Under the pieces are notes generated by a model. The model made no database searches. It was not told where the DNA came from and was given only the letters and a program-made list of their open reading frames with translations. Below are positions 31,808 to 40,811 of a DNA stretch of 64,000 bases, in pieces. The stretch is from positions 372,001 to 436,000 of the forward strand of contig CAWBGJ010000009.1 of NCBI GenBank assembly GCA_963788325.1. The letters run 5' to 3'. Positions within the stretch are counted from its first letter, which is position 1, and every line of letters starts with the position of its first letter. The position numbers and the translations under genes are program-made. The stretch is from Prado023 sp963788325 (lineage in GTDB: Bacteria; Actinomycetota; Actinomycetes; S36-B12; CAIYMF01).

Positions 31808-31813
31808 TAGGCT
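31808..31813 (+). promoter_or_regulatory. Leaderless -10 box for the HAD phosphatase gene
   Basis: TAGGCT six bases before the GTG at 31820. Confidence 0.55.
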
Positions 31814-31819
31814 CGCCCC

Positions 31820-32824
31820 GTGGCCGATTCCCCGCACGCCCCGGACGAGCCGACCGACCCCGCCGATCAGGACGTCCCACCCGCCTCCCCCGACCACGAT
31901 TCGCCGGGGGAAGCCCCCCAGGAGGAGCGGCTGCCGCTCGGGCCCGAGGAGCCAGCCGCGCCGGTCGAGGACGACCCCGAGGCCATCCGCGCCTGGATCA
32001 CCGAGGGAATCAGCGCGCTGGACGAGCAGAACGCCGGTCCGGGGGCGGCCGCGTTCTTCGACGTGGACAACACGATCATGCGTGGCTCGAGCCTGGCCGT
32101 GCTGGCCCGGGGGATGGCCGACCGGGACTACTTCACCACCGCCGAGGTCATGGACTTCACGTGGAAGCAGCTGAAGTACGTCATGTCGGGCAAGGAGAAC
32201 CTCGAGGACATGGCCCAGGCCACGGAGAACGGGCTGCTGTTCGTCAAGGATCGGGAGCAGTCCGAGATCCGGGAGGTCGCCGAAGCCGCCTACGACGAGC
32301 GGATGGTCGGCCGGCTGTGGGCGGGCACCGTCGAGCTGGCCGAGGCGCACAAGGCGCTGGGCCATGAGGTCTGGCTGGTCAGCGCCACCCCCGTGGAGGT
32401 GGCCGACGTGATCGCACGGCGCCTGGGACTGACTGGGGGCCTGGGGACGATCGCGCAAGTCCAGGACGGTCGCTACACCGGTCATCTGGACGGCGTTCCG
32501 CTGCACGGCGCGGCGAAGGAGGAGGCGGTGGCGCGCCTGGCCGCCGAGCGCGGACTGGACCTCACCCGGTGCGCGGCCTACTCCGACTCGGCCAACGACG
32601 TCCCGATGCTCACGGTGGTCGGTTGCCCCGTGGCGATCAACCCCGACAGCGCCCTGCGCGCCTACGCCCGCACCCAGGGATGGCCGATCCGCGACTACCG
32701 GATCCGCGGCAAGGACTCGGTGCGCCGCGGGGTGCCGGCGGCGGCCGCTGCAGGCCTGGCCGTGGGTGCTGCGGTCGGGGTGGCCAAGGGGATCTCGGTG
32801 ATCCGGGGCCGGGCCGGCGGCTGA
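31820..32824 (+). CDS. HAD-IB family phosphatase, SerB-like
   Basis: A 334-residue protein. An acidic, Pro-rich N-terminus (about 1-70) precedes the HAD fold: motif I FFDVDNTIMRGSS, motif II VWLVSATPVEV and motif III/IV AAYSDSANDVPML. A C-terminal Ala-rich hydrophobic segment (about 305-325) may touch the membrane. In actinobacteria such proteins sit beside lysophospholipid acyltransferases and may act on lysophosphatidic acid or glycerol phosphates. Here an acyltransferase is the convergent neighbour. GTG start with a TANNNT box, leaderless. Confidence 0.87.
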   Translation: MADSPHAPDEPTDPADQDVPPASPDHDSPGEAPQEERLPLGPEEPAAPVEDDPEAIRAWITEGISALDEQNAGPGAAAFFDVDNTIMRGSSLAVLARGMADRDYFTTAEVMDFTWKQLKYVMSGKENLEDMAQATENGLLFVKDREQSEIREVAEAAYDERMVGRLWAGTVELAEAHKALGHEVWLVSATPVEVADVIARRLGLTGGLGTIAQVQDGRYTGHLDGVPLHGAAKEEAVARLAAERGLDLTRCAAYSDSANDVPMLTVVGCPVAINPDSALRAYARTQGWPIRDYRIRGKDSVRRGVPAAAAAGLAVGAAVGVAKGISVIRGRAGG

Positions 32825-32834
32825 GCCAGCAGTC

Positions 32835-33752
32835 TCAGCGGAAGATCCCGCGCCGGCGCACGAGCATCCGGTAGAGGTTGTGCTGGATCGTCTCGCGCAC
32901 CTGGTCGGTGACCTCGAAGACGACCATCGGATCCTCGGCCGCACCGGCGCCCAGTCCCTCGACGTCGATCGGCTCGCCGAACTCGATGACCCACTTCGAG
33001 GGCAGCGGGACCATCCCCAGAGGCCCCAGCCAGGGGAAGGTCGGGGTGACGGGCACGTAGGGCAGGCCCAGCAGCCGGGCCGCGAACTTCAGGTTGCCCA
33101 GCATCGGGTAGATCTCCTCGGACCCCACCACCGAGCAGGGCACGATCGGCACGCCGGTCCTCAGCGCCGCCGCGACGAACCCGCCGCGGCCGAACCGCTG
33201 CAGCCGGTAACGCTCGGAGAAGGGCTTGCCGGTGCCCTTGTACCCCTCGGGCCACACCCCGACCAGCTCACCCTGCGGCCAGCAGTCGTTCCGCGTCGGC
33301 GTTGCAGGCCACCGTCGCACCGGCCTTGCGGGCCAGCATGCCCACGAACGGCAGGTCGAAGACCATGGTCGCGGCCAACGAGCGCAGGTGCCGATGCTCG
33401 GGATGGGCGTCGTGGATGGCCACCTGGACCATAGCGCGTCCAGGCCGATGGCGCCGGCGTGGTTGCCCACCACCAGTGCCGCCACCCTGGTCCGGGATGT
33501 TCTCGATGCCGCTGCACCTCGACCCGGAACCAGTGCCGGAACAGGGGCCGCAGGACGGCGAGCAGCACGTCGTCGGTGAGCTGCGGCGTCGAAGCCGAAC
33601 TCGTCGACCTCGTACTCGCCCAGCGCCCGCCGCCGCAGGAACTCCAGCGCCGTGCCGACCTGCTCGGACCAGCTCAGGGAGTGCTCGGGCACCGCGACCT
33701 CCCCTGAGGGGCCCTCGGGCCCGGCCATGTGCAGGATCTGTGCCTCGCTCAT
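32835..33752 (-). pseudogene. PlsC-like lysophospholipid acyltransferase, frame broken by five indels
   Basis: The start (MSEAQILHMAGPEG) and C-terminal half (ELVGVWPEGYKGTGKPFSER to the end) share a frame. Between them the protein family sequence changes frame five times: near 33582, 33512, 33481, 33434 and 33272. Joined across frames it reads EFGFDA, LTDDVLLAVLRPLFRHWFRV, ALVVGNHAGAIGLDAL (with the NHxxxxD acyltransferase motif) and ATMVFDLPFVGMLARKAGAT, then back to frame. Conservation in every frame argues for sequencing error or very recent decay. It overlaps the epimerase gene at its start (ATGA). Confidence 0.75.
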
Positions 33753-34774
33753 GCCGACCACCCCGAGAGGATCCGACCAGCCACGCTCTCCGCGCCCGCG
33801 ACGCGCTCGGGGGACAGCACGTTGTTCAGGCGCCGTGAGCGGACGAAGGCGTCGAAGGTCTGCATAGACGTGTAGTGCGGCGTGTAGCCGAAGCCCTCCT
33901 TGAGTCGGGAGGTGTCCACGGCCCGGCCGTGGGTGAGCAACCGGATCTGGTCGCGACTGAAGTCGGCGAACCCGCCGCGGCGGACCCACCGCCCCACGGG
34001 GCCGACGAAGGGTGCCAGGATCGGGACCTCCACGCGGCCAGCCCGGCGGATCGCCTGGGACAGCGCCAGGACGCCGTCGCCGGCGACGTTGAACGTGCCG
34101 GGATGCTCCCCCACGGTGGCCCGGCGGATGACCTCCAGGCCGTCGTCCTCGTGGATGAACTGCAGCCGGGCGTCGTAGCCGAGCACCGTGGGGATGACCG
34201 GCAACGAGAAGTACTGCGCCATCGGCGTGTTGGCAGTCGGGCCCAGGAAGTTGGCGAAGCGCAGCGTGGTCACCGTGAGGTCCGGCCGGCGCCGGGCCAG
34301 GCCCCGCACGTAGGACTCCACCTCGACGGAGTCCTTGGCCCACCCCGAGGTGGGCAGGGTGCGCGGCTGCATCTCCTCGGTCATCAACGCCGCGTCCGAC
34401 GAGCCCGCCCCGTAGACCGAGGTCGAGGACTTGACGACCAGCTTCGTGACTGTGGGCGCCTTCTGGCAGGCAGCCAGCAGCTGCATGGTGCCGATGACGT
34501 TGATCTCCTTCATCGGCGTACGACCACCAGCCTGGCGGGAGGTGGCGATGACGCCCATGTGCACGACGGTGTCCACCTCGGCGGTGGAGATGACCTTGCC
34601 GATGATGGGGTTGCGGATGTCGGCGCGCACGAAGTCCGCCCCGCCGATATCCCCCGTCGGGGCGATGACGTCCACGCCGATCACACGCTCGACGTCCGGG
34701 TCCTCGGTGAGCAGGCGCGCCGCCCGTCCGCCGAGGTACCGGGAGACGCCGGTGACGAGGACGACGCGCGCCAT
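33749..34774 (-). CDS. NAD-dependent epimerase/dehydratase (extended SDR)
   Basis: A 341-residue Rossmann protein beginning ARVVLVTGVSRYLGGRAARL, with VVHMGVIATS and KSSTSVYGAG. Y-x3-K is not obvious in its usual place (GWAKDSVE follows), so catalysis is uncertain. Homologues are conserved in this position in actinobacteria, upstream of an acyltransferase, and may act on sugar-lipid or isoprenoid substrates. The start is 5 bases from the stop of the small ribosomal protein gene. Confidence 0.82.
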   Translation of the reverse strand: MARVVLVTGVSRYLGGRAARLLTEDPDVERVIGVDVIAPTGDIGGADFVRADIRNPIIGKVISTAEVDTVVHMGVIATSRQAGGRTPMKEINVIGTMQLLAACQKAPTVTKLVVKSSTSVYGAGSSDAALMTEEMQPRTLPTSGWAKDSVEVESYVRGLARRRPDLTVTTLRFANFLGPTANTPMAQYFSLPVIPTVLGYDARLQFIHEDDGLEVIRRATVGEHPGTFNVAGDGVLALSQAIRRAGRVEVPILAPFVGPVGRWVRRGGFADFSRDQIRLLTHGRAVDTSRLKEGFGYTPHYTSMQTFDAFVRSRRLNNVLSPERVAGAESVAGRILSGWSA

Positions 34775-34779
34775 GGGAC

Positions 34780-34878
34780 CTACTTGGCGTTGCGGCGCTG
34801 GACCCGCGTGCGCTTGAGCAGTTTGCGGTGCTTCTTCTTCGCCATCCGCTTGCGACGCTTCTTGATCACAGAACCCAC
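34780..34878 (-). CDS. AURKAIP1/COX24-type small ribosomal protein, 32 residues
   Basis: A very short gene from GTG 34878 to TAG. The product reads GSVIKKRRKRMAKKKHRKLL and ends RTRVQRRNAK, with over half of the residues Lys or Arg. This matches the tiny AURKAIP1/COX24-domain protein that is found across actinobacteria between a BldC-like regulator and an epimerase and that binds the small ribosomal subunit. TGAGG lies upstream of the GTG. Length is normal for the family. Confidence 0.9.
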   Translation of the reverse strand: MGSVIKKRRKRMAKKKHRKLLKRTRVQRRNAK

Positions 34879-34989
34879 AGGGAGACCTCACTACGTTCCT
34901 CGGAAAGTGGGCCCCATGCTACCGCCGCCCAACCCTGCTCGGTAACCAGTGGTGCGCGCCTCGGGGTGCGGGCCCGCGCCTGGGGTTGC

Positions 34990-35187
34990 TCAGGCGGTGT
35001 CGACGAAGGCGTGACGCAGGTACTCGTCGACCACGTGCTCGGGGATGCGCACCGAACGACCGACCTTCAGCGCCGGGAGGGTCCCGGCGTTGACCATCCG
35101 GTAGACCGTCATCTTGGACAACCGCATGATCGACGCGACCTCAGCCACCGTCAGCAGTCGCACCTCGCTCAGGGGTCGTTCGCCCAT
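34990..35187 (-). CDS. BldC/excisionase-like helix-turn-helix regulator
   Basis: A 65-residue single MerR-type winged HTH: LLTVAEVASIMRLSKMTVYR, then AGTLPALKVGRSVRIPEHVV. Members related to BldC bind DNA as head-to-tail arrays and control development and metabolism. AGGAGG lies about 13 bases before the ATG, and a -10-like TAGCAT at 35220-35225 reads toward it. Gene order with the COX24 protein and epimerase is conserved in the phylum. Confidence 0.88.
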   Translation of the reverse strand: MGERPLSEVRLLTVAEVASIMRLSKMTVYRMVNAGTLPALKVGRSVRIPEHVVDEYLRHAFVDTA

Positions 35188-35222
35188 CGAAGATCACCCG
35201 CCTCCTTCTAGGTCACTTCATG

Positions 35223-35429
35223 CTACGCGCCGCGTTCGCCTCGCACGCGTCGAGTGGGTGCCGGCGCCCGACTCGGTTGCGAGCTCAGAACGACCCGAAC
35301 GGGTCGGCCACCAGGCCCCAGTGCGGGGAACACCGCCTCCCGGGTGTCCATGATGGCCCGGTCCAACGGGTCCTCGGGGTGATAGCTGCGCTCGAAGGGC
35401 ATCGCCCACGGATCGTTGCCGTCAGTCAT
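35223..35429 (-). CDS. Short unknown protein coupled to the AcuC gene
   Basis: A 68-residue frame overlapping the stop of the deacetylase (ATGACTGA). It begins TDGNDPWAMPFERSYHPEDP and continues DRAIMDTREAVFPAL, then becomes Arg-rich. In another frame the same DNA reads HWGLVADPFGSF followed by a stop, which looks like a more natural ending. A single missing or extra base near 35330 may have distorted the C-terminus. Function unknown. Confidence 0.5.
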   Translation of the reverse strand: MTDGNDPWAMPFERSYHPEDPLDRAIMDTREAVFPALGPGGRPVRVVLSSQPSRAPAPTRRVRGERGA

Positions 35430-36482
35430 GCGGCCCGGGGCTGGCCCGGCCCAGCAGGTCCAGGGCGAACACCCGGAACGCCTCGGGGACCTCGGTGGTC
35501 GGGGCGATCGGCGCGTGGATCGCCTCGGCGATCAGGTGGGTCCAGGCCCTCGGGACGACATCGGCCACCTCGTAGCCGCCGCCCCCAACGGCCACCCAGC
35601 GACCGCCCGCGCCACCGATGGGCCAGCCGATGGACGGCGGCGTAGCTCGAGCGCTGGCCGTCGATGCTGAGCAGCAGGTGGGCCATGGCGTCCTCGAAGT
35701 GCGAGTCGCAGCCGTGCTGGCTGACCAGGAACTGCGGATCGAACTCCTCGAGCACCTGGGGCACCACGGCGTTGAAGGCACGCAGCCACTGGTTGTCCCC
35801 GGTGCCGGCGGGCAGGGCGACGTTCACCGCCGTTCCGCGCGCGTTCGGACCGCCTTTGTCGCACGGCCATCCGGTGCCGGGGAAGAGTGTGCGCCCGCTC
35901 TCGTGCAGGCTGATGGTCAGGACCCGGGGGTCGTCGTAGAACATCGCCTCGACCCCGTCGCCGTGGTGGGCGTCGACATCGACGTAGGCGATCCGCTCCA
36001 CGCCCTGGTCGAGCAGCCAGCGGATGGCGACCCCCACGTCGTTGTACACGCAGAAGCCGGCAGCCCGGTCGGGCATCGAGTGGTGCATCCCGCCGAACAG
36101 GTTGACCCCGTGCCCGACCTGCCGGTGTGCACCTCCGCGACGGCGCGCAGGGTGGCCCCGCACAGGGCGCGGCGGCCTCGTGCATGCCGGCGAAGACCGG
36201 CACGTCGTCGGTCCCCAGGCCGAACCGGGACTCCCCCGCATCGCCGGTGTGCCCGGCGGTGCGTACCGCGGTGAGGAAGTCCGGCGTGTGCATCTTGACC
36301 AGGTCATGGACCCCCGCGGGGTCGACGGCTCCGATCAGGTCCACGTTCGGGGCGGCCAGCAACCCGAAGTCCCCGGCCATCCGCAGGGCGAGCTGCACCC
36401 GGATGGGGGCCATCGGATGGCCCTGGCCGAAGTTGTACTCCGACAGGCCGGGGTCGGCGATCACGGATACCCGAACACTCAC
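35422..36482 (-). pseudogene. AcuC-like (histone deacetylase family) deacetylase, frame broken three times
   Basis: Joined across frames this is a complete class I/II deacetylase-like protein: start VSVRVSVIADPGLSEYNFGQ (GTG 36482), GGMHHSMPDRAAGFCVYND, the zinc motif YVDVDAHHGDGVEAMFYD and C-terminal GGGGYEVADVVPRAWTHLI. Frame changes occur near 36168, 36124 (each best fixed by adding a base) and 35618. The zinc ligands and catalytic histidines are conserved. Such enzymes deacetylate acetyl-CoA synthetase or small acetylated compounds. Sequencing error is as likely as loss. Confidence 0.75.
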
Positions 36483-36488
36483 GCGCCC

Positions 36489-36494
36489 ACCGTA
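36489..36494 (-). promoter_or_regulatory. Leaderless -10 box for the AcuC gene
   Basis: TACGGT on the reverse strand, six bases before the GTG at 36482. Confidence 0.5.
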
Positions 36495-36562
36495 GCCCGC
36501 GACCGCGTGCGAGGACACGCTCAGGGGTGCCGCACAGCGGGCATGAACGCCCGGCTGGTGAA

Positions 36563-36568
36563 TAGCCT
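36563..36568 (+). promoter_or_regulatory. Leaderless -10 box for trkH
   Basis: TAGCCT six bases before the ATG at 36575. Confidence 0.55.
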
Positions 36569-36574
36569 CACGCC

Positions 36575-38191
36575 ATGGTCCGCCGCGCCCGCAACGAGCC
36601 CCGGCAACGGCTGATCCGGGCCCGCCGCAACCAGGGCCGCGAACCCCAGGCCGCACTGGGCGAGCCCATCGCAGGGCCGGGTGGCGACGGATCCCAGGTC
36701 GCGGCACGCACGAGGGTCTATGAGTCGCGGCTCGCGCGCCGATCGCCGACCCGCACGATCGCCAGCTCGTTCGCCGCGCTGTGTGGGATCGGCACCCTAC
36801 TGCTGATGCTGCCCTTCATGACCCCGGGGAAGGGCGCGGCCAGCGCGGGAACCGCGCTGTTCACAGCTGTGAGCGCCAGCTGTGTGACCGGTCTGTCGGT
36901 CGTGGACACGGCGACCTACTGGAGCATCTGGGGCCAGGTGACGATCCTCGTGCTGATCCAGGTGGGCGGCTTCGGCATCCAGGCCCTGGGCACCCTGTGG
37001 ATCCTGCTGCTCAACCGGCGGCTGGGCACGTCCTCCCGGTTGGCGGCGCAAGCCGAGACCGGTGTGCTGACCCAGGGCGACGTGCGCCGCGTCCTGGGCC
37101 TGCTGGCCATCATCACGGTGAGCGTCGAGCTCTCGGTGGCGACCTGGCTCGGCGTCCGGTTCGCGACGGCCTACGACATGTCCTGGGCAGACGCCGCGTG
37201 GTCCGGGCTCTTCCACAGCGTGAGCGCGTTCAACAACGCCGGCTTCGCCCTCGCGTCGAACTCGTTGACCCGCTTCGGGGCCGACCCGCTGATCCTGGCC
37301 CCCATCTCGTTCGCGATCATCCTCGGCGGGTTGGGGTTCCTGGTCATCCGCGAGCTGTTCGGGCGCACCACCGGTGAGCGCTCCCTCCTGCTGCGCCGCT
37401 CGGGACGGCTGACCGCCGAGCAGGTGCTGGCCCGGGGCCGCGAGCTGGCCCGGCGCTCGCGCTACCGCCTCGGCGGGTTCCACCCCGAGAGGTTCGGCTG
37501 GGCCAACCCGGTGCCGCTCTCCCTGCACACCCGACTCATGCTGATCGGCACCGCGATCCTGATGGTCGTCGGGACGCTGGGCTTCCTGGCGATGGAGTGG
37601 GCCAACCCGGGCACGTTGGGCGCCATGACGTGGTGGCAGAAGCTGTACCAGGCGATCTTCTCAGGGGGGATCACCCCGCGCACGGCCGGTTTCAACACCA
37701 TCGACTACGCGGCGGCGTCCCCGGAGACGCGCCTGCTCACCGATGCCCTCATGTTCGTGGGCGCCGGCAGCGGCAGCACCGGCGGCGGCATCAAGGTCAC
37801 CACCCTGATGGTCCTGGCGGTCGCTGTGCGCGCCGAGATCCGCGGCCACCGCGACGTGAACGTCATGGACCGGCGGATCAACGGCTCAACCGTCCGGGTG
37901 GCGATCTCGGTGGCGATGATCTCCCTGGCCGCCGTCGGCCTGGGCACGATGGCCCTGCTCACCGTGACCGACCTGACCCTGGACCACGCGCTCTTCGAGG
38001 TCACCTCGGCGCTGTCCACCACGGGGCTGTCGGCCAACGCGACCCCAGCCCTGCCCGAGACCGGCCAGCTGCTGCTGGTGCTGCTGATGTTCCTGGGCCG
38101 CGTCGGCCCATTGACGCTGGCCTCGTCGCTGACTCTGCGCAGCACGTTCCGCGCCTACCGGCTCCCAGAGGGCCGGCCCATGATCGGCTGA
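36575..38191 (+). CDS. TrkH/KtrB-family potassium channel subunit
   Basis: A 538-residue membrane protein. A basic 45-residue N-terminus precedes four pore-loop repeats: FTAVSASCVTGLSVVDTATY, FHSVSAFNNAGFALASN, SGGITPRTAGFNTIDYAA and TSALSTTGLSANATPALPE, each with a filter glycine. GAGSGSTGGGIKVTT is the intramembrane loop region. It forms the K+ translocating dimer. The TrkA-type regulatory subunit is encoded 22 bases downstream. Confidence 0.92.
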   Translation: MVRRARNEPRQRLIRARRNQGREPQAALGEPIAGPGGDGSQVAARTRVYESRLARRSPTRTIASSFAALCGIGTLLLMLPFMTPGKGAASAGTALFTAVSASCVTGLSVVDTATYWSIWGQVTILVLIQVGGFGIQALGTLWILLLNRRLGTSSRLAAQAETGVLTQGDVRRVLGLLAIITVSVELSVATWLGVRFATAYDMSWADAAWSGLFHSVSAFNNAGFALASNSLTRFGADPLILAPISFAIILGGLGFLVIRELFGRTTGERSLLLRRSGRLTAEQVLARGRELARRSRYRLGGFHPERFGWANPVPLSLHTRLMLIGTAILMVVGTLGFLAMEWANPGTLGAMTWWQKLYQAIFSGGITPRTAGFNTIDYAAASPETRLLTDALMFVGAGSGSTGGGIKVTTLMVLAVAVRAEIRGHRDVNVMDRRINGSTVRVAISVAMISLAAVGLGTMALLTVTDLTLDHALFEVTSALSTTGLSANATPALPETGQLLLVLLMFLGRVGPLTLASSLTLRSTFRAYRLPEGRPMIG

Positions 38192-38213
38192 TGCACAACT
38201 GGAGGTGAGGGTG

Positions 38214-38876
38214 ATGGCTGCTCGTGAGGTGGAGCCGGTCGTGGTGCTGGGCCTGGGTCGGTTCGGCCAATCGGTCGCGGCTGCGCTGACCCGGGAGGGG
38301 TGTGAGGTGCTGGCCATCGACCGCGACCCCAACCTGGTGCGCGAGATCAGCAAGCGGGTGACCATGGCCGTGGAGGCCGACGTCACCAGCCGCGAGGCGC
38401 TCGAGCAGCTCGGCGTCGCGGAGTACACCCGGGCGGTCGTGGCGATCGGCGATGCGGTGGAGGCCTCCTTGGTCTGCGCCCTGGTGCTCAAGGAGGACCT
38501 GAAGATCCCGGAGATCTGGGCCAAGGCGGTCAACGCCCAGCAGGCCAAGATCCTGCGCAAGATCGGCGTCACCGAGGTGGTCTACCCGGAGCTCGAGGTC
38601 GGCCGTCGTGTGGCCCACTCACTGCTCGGGCACCGCACCGAGTACATCCCCACTGTCGATGGCCTGGCCTACGCCGCGCTGCCCGTCCCGCGCTCGCTGG
38701 AGGGCCGGACGCTGGCCGAGGCCGGCGAGCTCGGGGACCGGGGCGTCCTGGTGATGGCGGTCAGCCGGCGCGGCCTGGGGATCCCCGAGCTGGCGCGGCC
38801 CGACCTGGTCCTCGAGCGCGAGGACGTGCTGGTCGTCTGCGGCCCGGAGGACGAGGTGTCCCCACTGCTGCTCTGA
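38214..38876 (+). CDS. TrkA/KtrA-family potassium uptake regulatory subunit
   Basis: A 220-residue cytosolic gating protein: RCK_N Rossmann domain VVVLGLGRFGQSVAAALTRE with an acidic residue after strand 2 (AIDRD), then an RCK_C domain (SLEGRTLAEAGELGDRGVLV). It binds nucleotides (ATP/NADH or c-di-AMP in relatives) and controls TrkH. A diadenylate cyclase (DisA) is encoded 9 kb away, so c-di-AMP control is possible. GGAGG lies eight bases before ATG 38214. Confidence 0.92.
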   Translation: MAAREVEPVVVLGLGRFGQSVAAALTREGCEVLAIDRDPNLVREISKRVTMAVEADVTSREALEQLGVAEYTRAVVAIGDAVEASLVCALVLKEDLKIPEIWAKAVNAQQAKILRKIGVTEVVYPELEVGRRVAHSLLGHRTEYIPTVDGLAYAALPVPRSLEGRTLAEAGELGDRGVLVMAVSRRGLGIPELARPDLVLEREDVLVVCGPEDEVSPLLL

Positions 38877-38918
38877 ACCCGCAGCGGCGCTGACCAGCGC
38901 GAGCGAGGTGCCGGTGTC

Positions 38919-39731
38919 TCAACTGCCGCCGAGTTCGGCCGAGCGGCGTGCGCAGGCCCGCATGGCATCGGCGAACGCGGCTCGGACGTCGGCCTCCTCG
39001 AGGACCCCCACCGCGGCAGCCGTCGTCCCGCCCGGGGAGGTGACGTGCGAGCGAAGCGCCTCAGGCTCCGCCTGCGTCTGGGCCAGCATCGTGGCCGCTC
39101 CGAGCAGGGTCTGCACGGTCAGGTCACGGGCCAGTGCCCGGTCGAGGCCGAGTTCCACCCCGCCCTCGATCATGGCCTGGGCCAGGTAGAAGACGTAGGC
39201 GGGACCGGAGCCACTGACCGCGGTCACCGCATCCTGGTCGCTCTCGGGGACCTCGCGCACCGCGCCGACCGAGGCCAGCACCGCCCGGGCCTGCTCCACT
39301 GCCTGCTCCGGGCAGCCCGGGCCTGCCGAGAGCACCGACATCCCCATGCCCACCAGCGCGGGGGTGTTGGGCATCACTCGCACGATCGGCGTCCCCGCCG
39401 GCAGGTGCTCGGCGAGGGTCGCAGTGCCCACGCCGGCGGCGATGCAGACCACCACGGCCCCGGCGGGCAGGGCGGGGGCTACCGCGTCGAGGACCTCGGT
39501 GACGTGCTGCGGCTTGACCGCCACGACGACGATATCGGCGTCGGCCACGGCCTGCGGAGCGGGCAGGATGACGATGCCGTGGTGCTCGGCGACCTCCCGC
39601 GCGGTGGGCTCATGCGGCTCAGCGGCCACGATCCGGCCCGGATCCCACCCGGAGGCGAGCAGTCCGGCGATGATCGCCTGACCCATCCGGCCGGCGCCGA
39701 GCAGAGCCAGCCGCGGCTGCTCCGGGCTCAC
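38919..39731 (-). CDS. proC: Pyrroline-5-carboxylate reductase
   Basis: A 270-residue enzyme with NADPH motif LALLGAGRMGQAIIAGLL, VAVKPQHVTEVL, VRVMPNTPALVGMGMSVL and the C-terminal family signature SGSGPAYVFYLAQAMIEGGV, ending TSPGGTTAAAVGVLEE. Last step of proline synthesis. GTG 39731 overlaps the stop of the proline dehydrogenase gene (GTGA), so enzymes of opposite direction in proline metabolism are coupled. Confidence 0.95.
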   Translation of the reverse strand: MSPEQPRLALLGAGRMGQAIIAGLLASGWDPGRIVAAEPHEPTAREVAEHHGIVILPAPQAVADADIVVVAVKPQHVTEVLDAVAPALPAGAVVVCIAAGVGTATLAEHLPAGTPIVRVMPNTPALVGMGMSVLSAGPGCPEQAVEQARAVLASVGAVREVPESDQDAVTAVSGSGPAYVFYLAQAMIEGGVELGLDRALARDLTVQTLLGAATMLAQTQAEPEALRSHVTSPGGTTAAAVGVLEEADVRAAFADAMRACARRSAELGGS

Positions 39732-40639
39732 CGGGACTCCCCGCCCAGGGCAGCGCGCACGGCGGCGGCCAGGGCGGCCGGTCGCGCCGGGACCTGACCG
39801 GCGACGTAGGCGGGCCAGCCGGGACCGAACGGGACCAGCACCGACACCGCAGATCCGGTGGCCACGAGTTCGGCGACCTGGTTGCCCAGCAGGCCCAGTC
39901 GGAACTCGTAGCCCACGGGTTGGCCGTCGCCACGGGCCGCCAGGGCACCAGCAATCTCGATCAGGCGTGGGTCGTCGGTCGCGATCGTGGTGCGGGCACC
40001 CCCCTCGGTCAGCGCGCGGGCGCACCGGACGAAGGCCTTGTCGATCTCGTGGACGCCGCGCAGGGTTGCGGACTGGACCCCGCGGGCCGGCCGCCGGTCC
40101 AGGCGGACGCGGGCACCGGCGCGGGCGAGGTCGCCGCAGTCGGCCTCGGCACGCAACAGGTTGGCCGCCACGCCGATCCCGAGGTCCGGATGTGCTTCGG
40201 CAAGCGCTCTGTGGATCGCCAACGCTGCACCGACCTGCTCGTGCCCGCCCGAGACGATCGTCAGGGTCATGCCGACCTGCTCAGCGGCCGCGCACAGGGC
40301 CTGCACGTCAGCGCGGGCCGCGTCGGGGTCGACGCCGGTGGCCGGGCTGAGCTCGGCGAGGTCCACGAGCAGGTCGGTCCCCACAGCCGCGTGGGCATCG
40401 GCCAGCGCCGCGATGGCCGCGTGCAGCCCGGCCGGATAGGGCCCCGGGCCGGGCAGGTGGGTCACACTGGCCGACAGGCCCCGCCCGTGCAGGTCCTCGA
40501 CTGCCCGGACCAGGTCCTCGGCCTGCGGGCCGGCCACGAACGGGCTGGCCGCATCCCGGGCCGCCGGCATCCGCTCCACCGACGCCGCCCACTCGTCACC
40601 GCTGGGCAGCCGGTTGAGCAACTCACTGAAATCGACCAT
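39728..40639 (-). CDS. Proline dehydrogenase family protein
   Basis: A 303-residue TIM-barrel protein with weak but recognisable PRODH features: RLDRRPARGV in place of the usual RLVKGAY-type strand, TTIATDDPRLIEIAGAL, VGYEFRLGLLGNQ and VLVPFGPGW. The family oxidises proline with FAD. Conservation is loose, so substrate may differ. GGAGG is six bases before ATG 40639. It overlaps proC. Confidence 0.72.
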   Translation of the reverse strand: MVDFSELLNRLPSGDEWAASVERMPAARDAASPFVAGPQAEDLVRAVEDLHGRGLSASVTHLPGPGPYPAGLHAAIAALADAHAAVGTDLLVDLAELSPATGVDPDAARADVQALCAAAEQVGMTLTIVSGGHEQVGAALAIHRALAEAHPDLGIGVAANLLRAEADCGDLARAGARVRLDRRPARGVQSATLRGVHEIDKAFVRCARALTEGGARTTIATDDPRLIEIAGALAARGDGQPVGYEFRLGLLGNQVAELVATGSAVSVLVPFGPGWPAYVAGQVPARPAALAAAVRAALGGESR

Positions 40640-40811
40640 GGCGCACCTCCGCACCGAAGGCTACGCGGAGCAGGCCGGCAGCGCCCCCGGGGATCCACGG
40701 GACCTGCGCCCCACCGCCGCCCGCCCGATCGCGAGGCACTCGGCAGACGCCCGGCGGACGCTCAGCCGCTGCGCGCGCTAGCCTTGCCGACCACATGGAA
40801 AGGTGGGTCAG

